DNA of 64,000 nucleotides, taken from assembly GCF_005843925.1 (NCBI RefSeq), contig NZ_VCBC01000010.1, positions 124,001 through 188,000 of the forward strand, read 5' to 3'. Both the position numbers and the translations under genes were made by a program. The notes below the pieces were generated by a model. The model saw only the letters and a list, made by a program, of their open reading frames with translations, had not been told where the DNA came from and searched no databases. The DNA is from Thalassotalea litorea. GTDB lineage: Bacteria; Pseudomonadota; Gammaproteobacteria; Enterobacterales; Alteromonadaceae. Positions 8,780 to 17,606 of this stretch are shown here, in pieces (position 1 is the stretch's first letter; every line of letters starts with the position of its first letter).

Positions 8780-10309
8780 ATGCGATTATCCTCATTAATT
8801 GTCACCATTGTTAGTTTGTCGTTTACGACATCGGCGATGGCAATTTCTTCTAAATCCAGTTCTACTTTGCCAAGAGCGCAACAGGCCGATCATCATGTGG
8901 TCAGTAAACATGAAACGAAAATAAATGGTGAGCGGGTTAAATATACGGCAACCACAGGTACTCAACCGCTTTGGAATGAAGAGGATGAAGAAATTGCTGC
9001 CATTCACTACACCTATTATCAGCGCAGTGATGTGAAGAATGCTGGTGCCCGTCCGTTGTTAATTTCTTTTAATGGCGGCCCGGGCTCTGCATCGGTTTGG
9101 ATGCATATTGCTTATACCGGACCTAAAGTGATTCATATTGATGATGAAGGCTATCCGCTACAGCCCTATGGTGTAAAAACAAATCCTTATTCGGTACTAG
9201 ATGTTGCCGATATCGTTTTTGTTAACCCAATCAATACGGGCTATTCCCGTATGCTCAAAGACAAAGACGGGAAGTTTCCGAGCAAAGACAAGCAGCAAAA
9301 AATGTTTTTTGGCGTCAACGCCGATGTGAAGTATCTGGCGGAATGGTTAAATACGTTTGTCACTCGTCATGAACGCTGGCGCTCTCCGAAATACCTCATA
9401 GGTGAAAGCTACGGCACAACGCGTGTATCCGCCCTTTCATTGGCGCTACAAAATCAACAATGGATGTACTTAAATGGTGTGGTGTTAGTGTCGCCAACGG
9501 ATATCGGTATTGAGCGTGAAGGTCCGGTTAAAGCCGCGAACCGTTTGCCATACTTTGCCGCTACTGCCTGGTATCACAAAGCGTTAAGTGATGAACTGCA
9601 GGCAATGGATTTAATGGAAGTGCTCGACCTTGCCGAAGATTACGCCATTAATGAGTATTTACCGGCACTGGCTCAGGGAGCATTTTTAAGTGAAGAAAAA
9701 CGCACTGCGGTTGCTGAAAAAGTGGCGTACTTTTCCGGGTTAAACAAACAACAGGTGTTAAAAAACAATCTCGATATCGAACCGAGCTATTTTTGGAAAA
9801 TGGTGCTCAATGATCGTGGTCAAACCGTTGGTCGTCTTGATTCTCGCTATTTAGGGTTTGATAAAAAGGAAACGGGTTCTCGTCCGGATTACTGGCCAGA
9901 GCTAACATCCTGGTTGCACTCATTTACCCCAGCGATTAATTACTATTACAGTGAAGAGCTGAACTATAAAACCGATGTCAAATACAACATGTTTGGGCCA
10001 GTCCACCCGTGGGATCGCAACAACAATAATGCCGGTGAAAACCTGCGTTTAGCGATGGCTCAAAACCCGTACCTGAATGTGATGATCCAGAGCGGATACT
10101 ACGACGGCGCCACCAATTACTTCGATGGTAAGTACAATATGTGGCAACTGGACCCAAGCGGTAAAATGCGCGACCGCTTAAGTTTTAAAGGTTATCGTTC
10201 CGGCCATATGATGTACCTTCGCCATGAAGATTTAAAGTTGTCTAATGATGACCTGCGGGAATTTATCCTGAAGTCGATTCCTGCGGCTGATGAAGCAGCG
10301 AAGTACTAG
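8780..10309 (+). CDS. Exported S10-family serine carboxypeptidase
   Basis: A 509-residue secreted carboxypeptidase of family S10. A signal peptide covers about residues 1-21 (cleavage near SAMA-IS). The oxyanion region SFNGGPGSASVW is at 96-107, the nucleophile is Ser210 in GESYGTTR, and the remaining triad members are Asp near 442 (SGYYDGATNY) and His near 476 (YRSGHMMY). S10 enzymes remove C-terminal residues at acidic pH. Bacterial members are common in proteolytic marine genera. It stands alone between two terminators, downstream of the S9 peptidase; the two together would shorten peptides from either interior bonds or the C-terminal end. Confidence 0.92.
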   Translation: MRLSSLIVTIVSLSFTTSAMAISSKSSSTLPRAQQADHHVVSKHETKINGERVKYTATTGTQPLWNEEDEEIAAIHYTYYQRSDVKNAGARPLLISFNGGPGSASVWMHIAYTGPKVIHIDDEGYPLQPYGVKTNPYSVLDVADIVFVNPINTGYSRMLKDKDGKFPSKDKQQKMFFGVNADVKYLAEWLNTFVTRHERWRSPKYLIGESYGTTRVSALSLALQNQQWMYLNGVVLVSPTDIGIEREGPVKAANRLPYFAATAWYHKALSDELQAMDLMEVLDLAEDYAINEYLPALAQGAFLSEEKRTAVAEKVAYFSGLNKQQVLKNNLDIEPSYFWKMVLNDRGQTVGRLDSRYLGFDKKETGSRPDYWPELTSWLHSFTPAINYYYSEELNYKTDVKYNMFGPVHPWDRNNNNAGENLRLAMAQNPYLNVMIQSGYYDGATNYFDGKYNMWQLDPSGKMRDRLSFKGYRSGHMMYLRHEDLKLSNDDLREFILKSIPAADEAAKY

Positions 10310-10449
10310 CGACCAAATCTTCTTGTTGTCAGATTTTTGAGAGACAGACTTCGTCGGTGGATAAATGCTCTCGCTGTCGCATTTTAGCTGACAGACTGAC
10401 GTCACTGACAACATGGGCTTGTAGTTTATCTATGAACTCGATTTTGATT

Positions 10450-10474
10450 AACGGTGCTTCGGCACCGTTTTTTG
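10450..10474 (+). terminator. Strong rho-independent terminator after S10 carboxypeptidase
   Basis: AACGGTGC (10450-10457), loop TTCG, GCACCGTT (10462-10469), then TTTTTG. The stable UUCG tetraloop and U-run make this a textbook terminator, 140 bases after the S10 stop codon. Confidence 0.88.
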
Positions 10475-10645
10475 TTTTTAATGCAGGCGCCATTGAAAAT
10501 AACAAACTTGTTAACGACAGCGAACTCGATGAGGATATCAATTGCCATAAATGACTGTTTTTTAGTGCTTTAATTTGTTTTTATTAGTAAGTAACATGGA
10601 GCGCTTCTTTGCGGGGATTTTCACGGGCAAATAAAAGGAATTGCA

Positions 10646-10744
10646 ATGAATATCAGTGTTAATTTGTCACCACGCACCTTGCTTTTCACCGCTGTTGCTG
10701 CCGTACCATTGACTCTTAGGTTAACTAAAAACAGAATCGATTGA
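10646..10744 (+). CDS. Small open frame upstream of the M16 pair (leader peptide or gene remnant)
   Basis: Thirty-two codons starting MNISVNLSPRTLLFTAVAA, preceded by AAAAGGAATTGCA, a good ribosome-binding site, and ending 22 bases before the M16 gene. The hydrophobic middle (LLFTAVAAVPLTL) resembles a signal peptide that stops abruptly. It may be the 5' stub of a gene truncated when the GC-rich M16 pair entered, or a small leader peptide. There is no family match I can name. The rest of the 457-base gap (10310-10766) holds the terminator at 10450 and nothing else I can identify. Confidence 0.3.
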   Translation: MNISVNLSPRTLLFTAVAAVPLTLRLTKNRID

Positions 10745-10766
10745 GCCGGTTTAATAGGAGAGTAAT

Positions 10767-12200
10767 GTGAGCTTAGTTAGCAAAGGATCGCTATTTGCTG
10801 TGGCGCTATCCATGTTTGGAACCTTGTCGGCGCAAGAGCATACCGCGACATCTTTAGCGCAGATGGCAGAGCCTCTGTACCAATGGGAATCAAGAATTCA
10901 GTATCAGACTTTGAACAATGGCCTGCAGTTGCGCCTTTTGCCGCTGCCAGACAGTCAGAGTGTTTCTATCGCCAGCCAGTTCGCCGTGGGTTCACGGGAC
11001 GAAGGTTCGAACGAGCGCGGCTATGCGCACTTATTCGAACATATGTTGTTTAAGGGCAGTGAGCAGGCACCGGGTGAAACCTATTTGCAAACCATCGGCG
11101 CCTACGCGGGGCGTTTTAACGCCACCACCTGGTTTGATTACACCAACTATTTCCTGACCCTGCCAGCAGAAGCACTTGAACTGGGCCTGGTGCTGGAAGC
11201 AGACCGCTTCCAGCGACCTGTGCTAACTGCGGCAAGTGTTAACAGCGAAATCGACACTGTGTTGCAGGAGATGGCTCAGTCTGTCGACATGCAACCTTAT
11301 GCGCGCCCCGCCATGGAACACCTGCTTACACTAGTGGCGGGAACCTCTTATGGTCACCCAGTGATAGGTGTACGAGAAGATCTTCTTGCCGCCACCCCGA
11401 AAAACCTAGTCCAATTTCATCGCCAGCACTACCGGCCTGAAACCATGCAACTAAGCCTGGTGGGCGCGTTGCACAGCGATACCTTAACTTGGGTGGAGCG
11501 AGAGTTTGCTTTCTGGCAAAACACGACGCCAGCGCCGATTAGAGACAATCAACCCCTTACCATCGAACGGGGCGATCATCATGGTTCAGTTACCGATACT
11601 CGCGGTCCCTGGCCAGTGCTATTGCTCGGCTGGCATACGGTACCCAGCAACCACAAAGATGCAGCAGCTATTGCTTTATTGGAACGTTATCTGGTGCAAG
11701 ACTCTGCTAGCCTGATAAAGCAGACACGGCTGTCTGACCCCGACCAGTTAATGGTTATTTCATACCCTCTTCGTCTGGAGTTGCATGGTGTGACCGCTTT
11801 AGCATTGGTGCCACGCGCTCGAGCCTCATTGGATCGTCTGGCAAATAACGTAAAAGTGTTGATAGACGACCTGGCGCAAACACCAATGAGCGAGACGCAG
11901 CTTAATCGGCTCAAGAACAACTGGCTGAACGAGCAACTCAGCCTTCTGAATGATCCCCAGGCTCTGGCCGTCACTATGTCGGCCACCTCCAATCAGGACA
12001 CATTGACACCATTGACTGGTCCCTGGGCTCGTATTAAGGAAGTAACGCCCGAGCAAGTTCAGCGAGTTGCCCAAGACTACTTTAAGGCGGGCACTGTGCG
12101 GCTGGATTTACTGCCACCCTGGTATAAGCGTTGGGGTAAGCATGTTCTTGAATGGTTGCCTGACTCCTGGGCCGATAGTCTGGAGGAAAAGTTACTGTGA
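10767..12200 (+). CDS. M16-family zinc metallopeptidase (catalytic subunit)
   Basis: Pitrilysin-type peptidase, 477 residues, with a signal peptide (about 1-22, cleavage near LSAQ-EH). The inverted zinc motif HLFEH is at 88-92 and the third ligand Glu168 follows 76 residues later (E161 and E168 in EIDTVLQEM), the exact M16 pattern. It starts with GTG? no: the frame opens at 10767 after TAGGAGAGTAAT, a strong ribosome-binding site. It overlaps the next gene by four bases; that gene encodes the non-catalytic half, so the two should form a heterodimeric clamshell peptidase in the periplasm. DNA here is GC-richer than flanking genes (see findings), suggesting acquisition by transfer. Confidence 0.92.
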   Translation: MSLVSKGSLFAVALSMFGTLSAQEHTATSLAQMAEPLYQWESRIQYQTLNNGLQLRLLPLPDSQSVSIASQFAVGSRDEGSNERGYAHLFEHMLFKGSEQAPGETYLQTIGAYAGRFNATTWFDYTNYFLTLPAEALELGLVLEADRFQRPVLTAASVNSEIDTVLQEMAQSVDMQPYARPAMEHLLTLVAGTSYGHPVIGVREDLLAATPKNLVQFHRQHYRPETMQLSLVGALHSDTLTWVEREFAFWQNTTPAPIRDNQPLTIERGDHHGSVTDTRGPWPVLLLGWHTVPSNHKDAAAIALLERYLVQDSASLIKQTRLSDPDQLMVISYPLRLELHGVTALALVPRARASLDRLANNVKVLIDDLAQTPMSETQLNRLKNNWLNEQLSLLNDPQALAVTMSATSNQDTLTPLTGPWARIKEVTPEQVQRVAQDYFKAGTVRLDLLPPWYKRWGKHVLEWLPDSWADSLEEKLL

Positions 12201-13615
12201 AGATCTGCCTTATTATCCCGTTACTGGCCACGCTGAGTCTGGTGCTCGGTGGTTGCCAACACACCATGATGAATTTTACCGAAGCTCAGGCTCCGATCCT
12301 GCCCGAGTTTCGGCCCCATCAATTACCTCGGGTGGCGCCCCTGGCTCAAACCCAAGTGCCGACCCCTGAAATCACAGTGCTTAACTCAGGACATCCATGG
12401 CACCGCTTTGCACCAAACAATGATGGCAGGCAGCAATGGGTTCTGGTAGGGCTTAGCCCTGATAAGCCCTTGAAAGAGGCAGCGTTATTGCGAGGACTAT
12501 TTCAGCTGCGCTTGTTGGCCTTGCGGACAGACGATTCGCTGCCTTGTAGCGCTGGCATCGGGGGCCGCACAAGTCGGCATAGTTTGGAACTGCACATGAA
12601 TTGCCCGATCACGGTTTCCCCGCAAAAGATTATCACTAGTTTGCAGGGATTTTTGCAGGCCGAGGGGTATTCCCGATTGGATCTTCGCGAGGTGCAGCGC
12701 CAGCAAGGCGTGAAACGTCAGCTCGAGGCTGTCAATGGTAGTGAGATTGAGCGGGTTTGGGCCAGGACAGTGTTGGGAGAGAGTCACCCTTATCTGACCA
12801 GCCAAGAGGATCCAAAGCTTATTAAGAAGCTGGATCAAGCTGGCGTGGCTCAGCTTTTGGCAGATCTGGTGGCCGACAGTCAGTGGTTACTGATCAGCTA
12901 TGGCGGGGCGGAAGAGGCGCAGTTGCTGACAGATGCAATGTCGTGGTTGCCAAGACCACGGAAACTGCAACCCCAAGACCCGAGCCTAGCTCTGAGCCAG
13001 CCCGAATCCAAGGGCGGGGAAATTTTGTTAATCGACGCTCCCGGCGCTGTTCAAACCCAGGTACGGATCGGCTACCGGTTATTGCAGGATGAAGCATCAA
13101 CTTCGGAAACTTGCCGCAGTCTTGCCAGCTGGCTCGGAAGAGGTTTTAGTGGTCGTCTGTTTCATGATCTTCGGGTGGTTCGAGGCCTAACCTACGGGGT
13201 TTACGGTGACTGCATCGACAATCCACTGTCTACAACTCTGAAATTTTCCGGCAATACAGGCATCGAGCATACCGGCGCCTTCGTCAAAGGTGTGTTGGAT
13301 CACTTAGCGTTGGCTCAGAATTCGCCCATGCCCCAAGCCGAATTCGACGCTTTGCGGCAATATCTGCAAAGTCAGGAGCGGTTGCGTTATGCCTCGGCTG
13401 ACTCCGCTCACAGGACCTACGTGCAGGATCTTCTCAAATCTCACATTCCCCTTAGCCAATGGTTGGCTGCGCAAAGTCCTGGCAGCTTGCAAGGCCAAGC
13501 CTCGGCACTGTTTTCCCGTAAACCGGTGATCGTCCTACGCGGTGATCGCTCGATAATTCTGCAGGATCTGCAGGAGAAGCTGCCAGATTGGCCGGTACGC
13601 GAAGTTAGTCCTTGA
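12197..13615 (+). CDS. M16-family non-catalytic partner, lipoprotein
   Basis: A 472-residue M16-like protein without the HxxEH zinc motif, translated with a four-base overlap (ATGA) from the catalytic M16 gene. Its N-terminus has a lipoprotein signal with lipobox VLGGC (Cys20), so it is membrane anchored and would tether the peptidase pair. The C-terminal half keeps the family's RxL-Y pattern (FHDLRVVRGLTYGVYG, about residues 324-339), typical of M16 second subunits that shape substrate binding. Such catalytic/non-catalytic pairs are known in proteobacteria. Codon use is GC-rich like its partner's. It has 300 bases of AT-rich DNA behind it, so it is the end of the operon. Confidence 0.85.
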   Translation: MKICLIIPLLATLSLVLGGCQHTMMNFTEAQAPILPEFRPHQLPRVAPLAQTQVPTPEITVLNSGHPWHRFAPNNDGRQQWVLVGLSPDKPLKEAALLRGLFQLRLLALRTDDSLPCSAGIGGRTSRHSLELHMNCPITVSPQKIITSLQGFLQAEGYSRLDLREVQRQQGVKRQLEAVNGSEIERVWARTVLGESHPYLTSQEDPKLIKKLDQAGVAQLLADLVADSQWLLISYGGAEEAQLLTDAMSWLPRPRKLQPQDPSLALSQPESKGGEILLIDAPGAVQTQVRIGYRLLQDEASTSETCRSLASWLGRGFSGRLFHDLRVVRGLTYGVYGDCIDNPLSTTLKFSGNTGIEHTGAFVKGVLDHLALAQNSPMPQAEFDALRQYLQSQERLRYASADSAHRTYVQDLLKSHIPLSQWLAAQSPGSLQGQASALFSRKPVIVLRGDRSIILQDLQEKLPDWPVREVSP

Positions 13616-13842
13616 GTTAATGACGCTTGCCATATCATTACTTAATATTTATTCCGTTTATTAAGAACAAGTGATACAAGCATTAATTAACTTGTAGGCA
13701 ATAAATTTAGCGAAGAACGTTTCAGAATTTCTCGATGCCTCAACGATAAACAAAAGACGTCATGGCGGTCCGATCATCAAAATATTGTTATTTTTTGAGA
13801 GATTACATTGTGAATAAGACAGAAACCAACCAAGAAAGTAAC

Positions 13843-13871
13843 TTGACTCTTAGTACGACGATATGTGTAAA
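13843..13871 (+). promoter_or_regulatory. Sigma-70-like promoter for the following lipoprotein gene
   Basis: TTGACT (13843-13848), a 17-base spacer, and TGTAAA (13866-13871), 46 bases before the GTG start at 13918. The rest of the 302-base gap 13616-13917 is AT-rich and shows no other feature. Confidence 0.45.
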
Positions 13872-13917
13872 ATCTATCCGAGTACTTGGCTATTAAAAAA
13901 ATTAAAAGGAGTTCTAG

Positions 13918-14520
13918 GTGCCGATTTCAATCAACAAACTGAGTAAATTTTTCTTTGTGTTCTTTATATCTTTTTTATCTTTGGGATGCGCTACCGGGCT
14001 TAAGGATTTGGCTAAACCATCCTATGAATCCTATTTCATGCTAGACAGTGAATATACATATGATATTAAAGGAGGCTTTGATACAGACTGGGTGCAAGGG
14101 CTTCGAGCTGGGGTTTACATGTTAGTCGCAGAGGATGAGGAAGGGCTGTTTTTTATGGGGCAGGGAGATAGCGTTATTATGTTAAAGGAGGAATATGCTC
14201 GCCAGTATAGGCGAAATGGATCTATTCCTTCATATCATGAGAGGTGGAGAAAACAGAGCCATTTTGCTGGAGGAGAAGGAGGTTTGTGGATTCCCAAGAA
14301 GTACTCCAATAAAAAACCACAACTTTTCTTTGTAACTCGCCCGCCAAGGGGAAAAACATATGCGCACAATGGTGGGTTTGGTGTGATAGGAGGTTTGATG
14401 GGAAATCTTGCTCAAGAAGCTAATGATGAAAACCCTGTTATTTTTTATGCGCCCCTTTCGGAAAATAGTGATTTGATAGACAACCTTGAACTTAAAGACG
14501 GGAAGCCCGAATACAATTAA
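13918..14520 (+). CDS. Uncharacterised lipoprotein
   Basis: A 200-residue exported lipoprotein: basic start, hydrophobic segment, lipobox LSLGC (Cys23 or so) followed by ATGLKDL. The start is GTG at 13918, chosen for the AAAAGGAGT ribosome-binding site seven bases upstream. The body contains the sequence GLRAGVYMLVAEDEEGLFF and later GGEGGLWIPKK, Gly- and aromatic-rich patterns that I have seen only in unnamed proteins. No catalytic motif is apparent. It is AT-rich, unlike the M16 pair just before it. The next gene, 86 bases downstream, is another small lipoprotein on the same strand, and both may share the promoter at 13843. Confidence 0.75.
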   Translation: MPISINKLSKFFFVFFISFLSLGCATGLKDLAKPSYESYFMLDSEYTYDIKGGFDTDWVQGLRAGVYMLVAEDEEGLFFMGQGDSVIMLKEEYARQYRRNGSIPSYHERWRKQSHFAGGEGGLWIPKKYSNKKPQLFFVTRPPRGKTYAHNGGFGVIGGLMGNLAQEANDENPVIFYAPLSENSDLIDNLELKDGKPEYN

Positions 14521-14606
14521 CCATTTCGCTTTTCGAGAAAACTTCGCTAGACGGTAGTTTTCTGAAATCTCATTATCAAATTAAAAGAAAAATAAGGAAC
14601 AGCATT

Positions 14607-15083
14607 TTGAGAATCTCATTACCTATATTATTACTTTTTCTGCTTCAAAGTTGTGCTCACAATGGCGGATGGACTCAATTTGAAAAGCTAGATTTAGCAA
14701 GTGGGCAAGCAGGTGTTTACATATTCTATGGTTGTGAAACACCTGAAACCAAACACTTTTCTGGACCAGCTTTTTGGATAGATGGTGAAAAAAGAGGATA
14801 CCTTCCATACGATACTTATTATTCGATATTGTTGGAACCAGGAATACACGAGATACAAATTAGTGGCCAGTTTCCTGCTGAGCCAAGCAATTATCCTAAA
14901 CTGGTCATTGCCAAAAAACTGTTGCCAAATATTGACTATTATTTTGAATTTAGTTCGGAATATATGACTTACGCTCTGTCTCAACATATGCTTGAGGAGA
15001 TTGACCCAAAAGAAGCTTCAGCTCTTATTCAGAACTGTAAAAGGGCAAAGAAAAGTTACTTTAGTTCCGATGATGCAGTTTAG
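14607..15083 (+). CDS. Small lipoprotein, DUF2846-like
   Basis: A 158-residue lipoprotein with lipobox LLQSC (Cys16). The body reads AGVYIFYG, then PAFWIDGEKRGYLPYDTYYSILLEPGIHEIQISG. The pattern of a small beta protein with a displayed IDG turn, a GYLP-type turn and a PG-H-I strand is the DUF2846 pattern, a domain of unknown function in surface lipoproteins. The start is TTG at 14607 with AAGGAAC ahead. A similar IDG...GEHEI architecture appears in the lipoprotein at 22205. The stop codon is embedded in a perfect 15-bp hairpin. Confidence 0.72.
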   Translation: MRISLPILLLFLLQSCAHNGGWTQFEKLDLASGQAGVYIFYGCETPETKHFSGPAFWIDGEKRGYLPYDTYYSILLEPGIHEIQISGQFPAEPSNYPKLVIAKKLLPNIDYYFEFSSEYMTYALSQHMLEEIDPKEASALIQNCKRAKKSYFSSDDAV

Positions 15084-15112
15084 TTAAACACAACTCGGTG
15101 TTTAACTAAACT
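15077..15112 (+). terminator. Perfect 15-bp inverted repeat overlapping a stop codon
   Basis: AGTTTAGTTAAACAC (15077-15091), loop AACTCG, GTGTTTAACTAAACT (15098-15112). The stem is perfect and includes the TAG stop of the lipoprotein gene. There is no U-run after it, so it may act as an mRNA 3'-end stabiliser or a weak terminator. Confidence 0.6.
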
Positions 15113-15220
15113 GTCAATACATGCGCGAGATTCGTGAATCAATTGGTTTGCCGATTTCGCAAATGTTTTAAAGCTGTCTTAGGAGTCTCTATCCTGTGGG
15201 CTTTATTAAAACTCTCAACT

Positions 15221-15236
15221 CTGTACTTATATACAG
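15221..15236 (+). promoter_or_regulatory. LexA (SOS) box upstream of uvrD
   Basis: CTGTACTTATATACAG matches the gammaproteobacterial LexA operator CTGT-N8-ACAG exactly at the eight defining bases and 14 of 16 overall. A TATACT -10-like element lies just downstream at 15252-15257, so bound LexA would cover the promoter. uvrD is an SOS gene in E. coli, and the box is 104 bases before its start here. Confidence 0.85.
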
Positions 15237-15339
15237 TATAAAAAATACTGGTATACTGTCACACATTCATTCGCCATCACTGTCCGAGCATATTTCGCGA
15301 CGTGAACATTAACCAGCTATTAGGCACAAAAATTTCATT

Positions 15340-17514
15340 ATGGATGTATCTGAATTACTTGATTCGTTAAACGATAAACAACGGGAAGCGGTGGCGGCTC
15401 CGGCGCAAAATATGCTGGTATTGGCGGGCGCAGGAAGTGGTAAAACCCGAGTCCTTGTCCACAGAATCGCCTGGTTGATGCGAGTTGAAAATGTCTCGCC
15501 GCACAGCATTCTGGCGGTTACCTTTACCAATAAAGCGGCGGCGGAAATGCGTGCCCGTGTAGAAGAGGCCGTAGGCAGTAACATTCATGGCATGTGGATC
15601 GGTACATTCCATGGCCTGGCGCATCGATTATTGCGTATGCATTTTCAGGAAGCCAAACTGCCGCAAAGCTTTCAGGTGCTCGACTCCGACGATCAATTGC
15701 GTTTATTGAAACGGGTTATTCGTACCATGCAATTGGATGAAAAAAAGTGGCCTGCTAAACAGGCGATGTGGTACATCAATGGGAAAAAAGATGAAGGCTT
15801 ACGCCCTAAACACATTGATGCCCAATTTGACCCAACCGAACAAACCTTTAAGAAAATATATCAGCTGTATCAGGAGACCTGTGACCGCGCCGGTCTGGTC
15901 GATTTTGCTGAGCTGCTACTGAGAGCTCATGAATTATGGCTCAATAACCCAGTGCTTCTGGAACACTATCAACGTCGTTTTTCGCGCATTTTGGTTGACG
16001 AATTTCAAGACACCAATGCCATTCAATATGCCTGGTTAAACTTGCTCGGCCGAGAGCATGGCAATGTCATGATTGTTGGTGATGATGATCAGTCAATCTA
16101 TGGCTGGCGTGGCGCAAAAATTGAAAATATTCAGCGTTTTTTAAAAGATTTTGATGGCGCACAAACCATACGTCTCGAGCAAAACTATCGTTCCACTGGC
16201 AATATCCTTAACGCTGCCAATGCGTTGATTGGTAATAATAGCAATCGTTTGGGGAAAGAGCTGTGGACCAAAGATGCCGACGGTGAAACCATTTCGGTGT
16301 ACACGGCGTTTAATGATTTAGATGAATCCCGCTTTGTTAGTGGCCGTATTAAGCAATGGCTTGATGACGGCAATAGTCTTGATGATGTGGCAATTCTTTA
16401 TCGCTCGAATGCCCAATCCCGTTTACTCGAGGAAGCGCTACTGCAGGCGCAACTGCCCTATCGAATTTATGGCGGCCTGCGTTTCTTCGAACGTCAGGAA
16501 ATCAAAGATGCATTAGCCTATTTGCGGATCATGAATAACCGTAATGACGATGCCTCGTTTGAACGGATCATTAATACACCAGCGAGGGGTATTGGTAATC
16601 AGACCTTATCGTTAGTACGTGATGCCGCCCGTAGTCATGGCTCTACCTTGTGGGAAGCTTGTTTGCGGATGATCGAAGGCGAGCAATTATCGGCGCGACC
16701 GGCAAAAGCGATCAAAATTTTTATCGATTTGGTTAACCAGCTTGAAGACGACACTTTGAATCTGAACCTGGACCAGCAGGCCAATCACGTGATTCAGCAC
16801 TCCGGTTTAAAAGCTATGTATCAGGCGGAAAAAGGTGAACGCGCAGCAGCACGTATTGAAAACTTAAATGAATTAGTCACCGCCTGTCAGACGTTTGAAG
16901 TGGATCCGGAAGTGGAAGAAGAAATGACGTCATTAACGGCGTTTTTGACCCATGCATCGCTAGAGGCGGGGGAATCTCAAGCGGATGAATACGAAGCGGC
17001 GGTGCAACTAATGACCTTGCATTCGGCCAAAGGTTTGGAGTTTCCTCTGGTATTTATGGTTGGCGTGGAAGAAGGTATGTTTCCTTCACAGCAATCTGGT
17101 GATGATATTTCTCGCTTGGAAGAAGAACGGCGTTTATGTTACGTCGGCATGACTCGGGCAATGGAAAAACTTTACTTATGCCATGCGGAATCTCGTCGTT
17201 TGTATGGTCAGGAAAAGTACCATCGTCCAAGTCGATTCTTAAAAGAAATTCCGGATCAATACCTCGATGAAATTCGCATGAAAAATCAGGCGGTAAAACC
17301 GAAAACGACTGGGCGTTTCGCCAATACTATTTCACTAGATACTTTTGCCGATACTGGGTTTAAATTAGGTCAGCAGGTACGTCATAGTAAATTTGGTGAA
17401 GGCACCGTATTAAATTTTGAAGGCAGCGGTGCTCAATCTCGGGTGCAGGTTAATTTTATCGAGCATGGTAGTAAGTGGTTAGTTGTCGCCTATGCCAATC
17501 TTGAGGCGGTTTAG
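15340..17514 (+). CDS. uvrD: DNA helicase II UvrD
   Basis: Superfamily 1 3'-5' helicase of 724 residues that unwinds the nicked strand in nucleotide excision and mismatch repair and removes RecA. Motifs in order: Walker A AGAGSGKT (29-36), Ia FTNKAAAEM, II DEFQDTN, III QSIYGWRGA, IV QNYRSTGNIL, V TLHSAKGLEF, VI GMTRAMEKLYL. The C-terminal 50 residues (from GFKLGQQVRH to VAYANLEAV) form the Tudor-like domain that contacts RNA polymerase. Transcription should be SOS-induced through the LexA box at 15221. In E. coli uvrD follows yigB directly; here 8.7 kb of peptidase and lipoprotein genes lie between them. Confidence 0.98.
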   Translation: MDVSELLDSLNDKQREAVAAPAQNMLVLAGAGSGKTRVLVHRIAWLMRVENVSPHSILAVTFTNKAAAEMRARVEEAVGSNIHGMWIGTFHGLAHRLLRMHFQEAKLPQSFQVLDSDDQLRLLKRVIRTMQLDEKKWPAKQAMWYINGKKDEGLRPKHIDAQFDPTEQTFKKIYQLYQETCDRAGLVDFAELLLRAHELWLNNPVLLEHYQRRFSRILVDEFQDTNAIQYAWLNLLGREHGNVMIVGDDDQSIYGWRGAKIENIQRFLKDFDGAQTIRLEQNYRSTGNILNAANALIGNNSNRLGKELWTKDADGETISVYTAFNDLDESRFVSGRIKQWLDDGNSLDDVAILYRSNAQSRLLEEALLQAQLPYRIYGGLRFFERQEIKDALAYLRIMNNRNDDASFERIINTPARGIGNQTLSLVRDAARSHGSTLWEACLRMIEGEQLSARPAKAIKIFIDLVNQLEDDTLNLNLDQQANHVIQHSGLKAMYQAEKGERAAARIENLNELVTACQTFEVDPEVEEEMTSLTAFLTHASLEAGESQADEYEAAVQLMTLHSAKGLEFPLVFMVGVEEGMFPSQQSGDDISRLEEERRLCYVGMTRAMEKLYLCHAESRRLYGQEKYHRPSRFLKEIPDQYLDEIRMKNQAVKPKTTGRFANTISLDTFADTGFKLGQQVRHSKFGEGTVLNFEGSGAQSRVQVNFIEHGSKWLVVAYANLEAV

Positions 17515-17531
17515 AGGGCCTTGCAGTATTC

Positions 17532-17560
17532 AAAAATAGGGGGCGTCGCTCCCTATTTTT
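17532..17560. terminator. Bidirectional terminator between uvrD and rarD
   Basis: AAAAATAGGG (17532-17541) pairs with CCCTATTTTT (17551-17560). U-runs on both strands allow it to end both uvrD (plus) and rarD (minus) transcripts, which converge here. Confidence 0.85.
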
Positions 17561-17606
17561 ATTGAATGCTAACAAAGTAACTTGAGCTATTTCACGTTAT
17601 CTAACA

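Noticed and set aside
10357..10554. Open frame in the gap after the S10 carboxypeptidase
   Set aside because: It spans the strong UUCG terminator at 10450 and has a random-looking translation.
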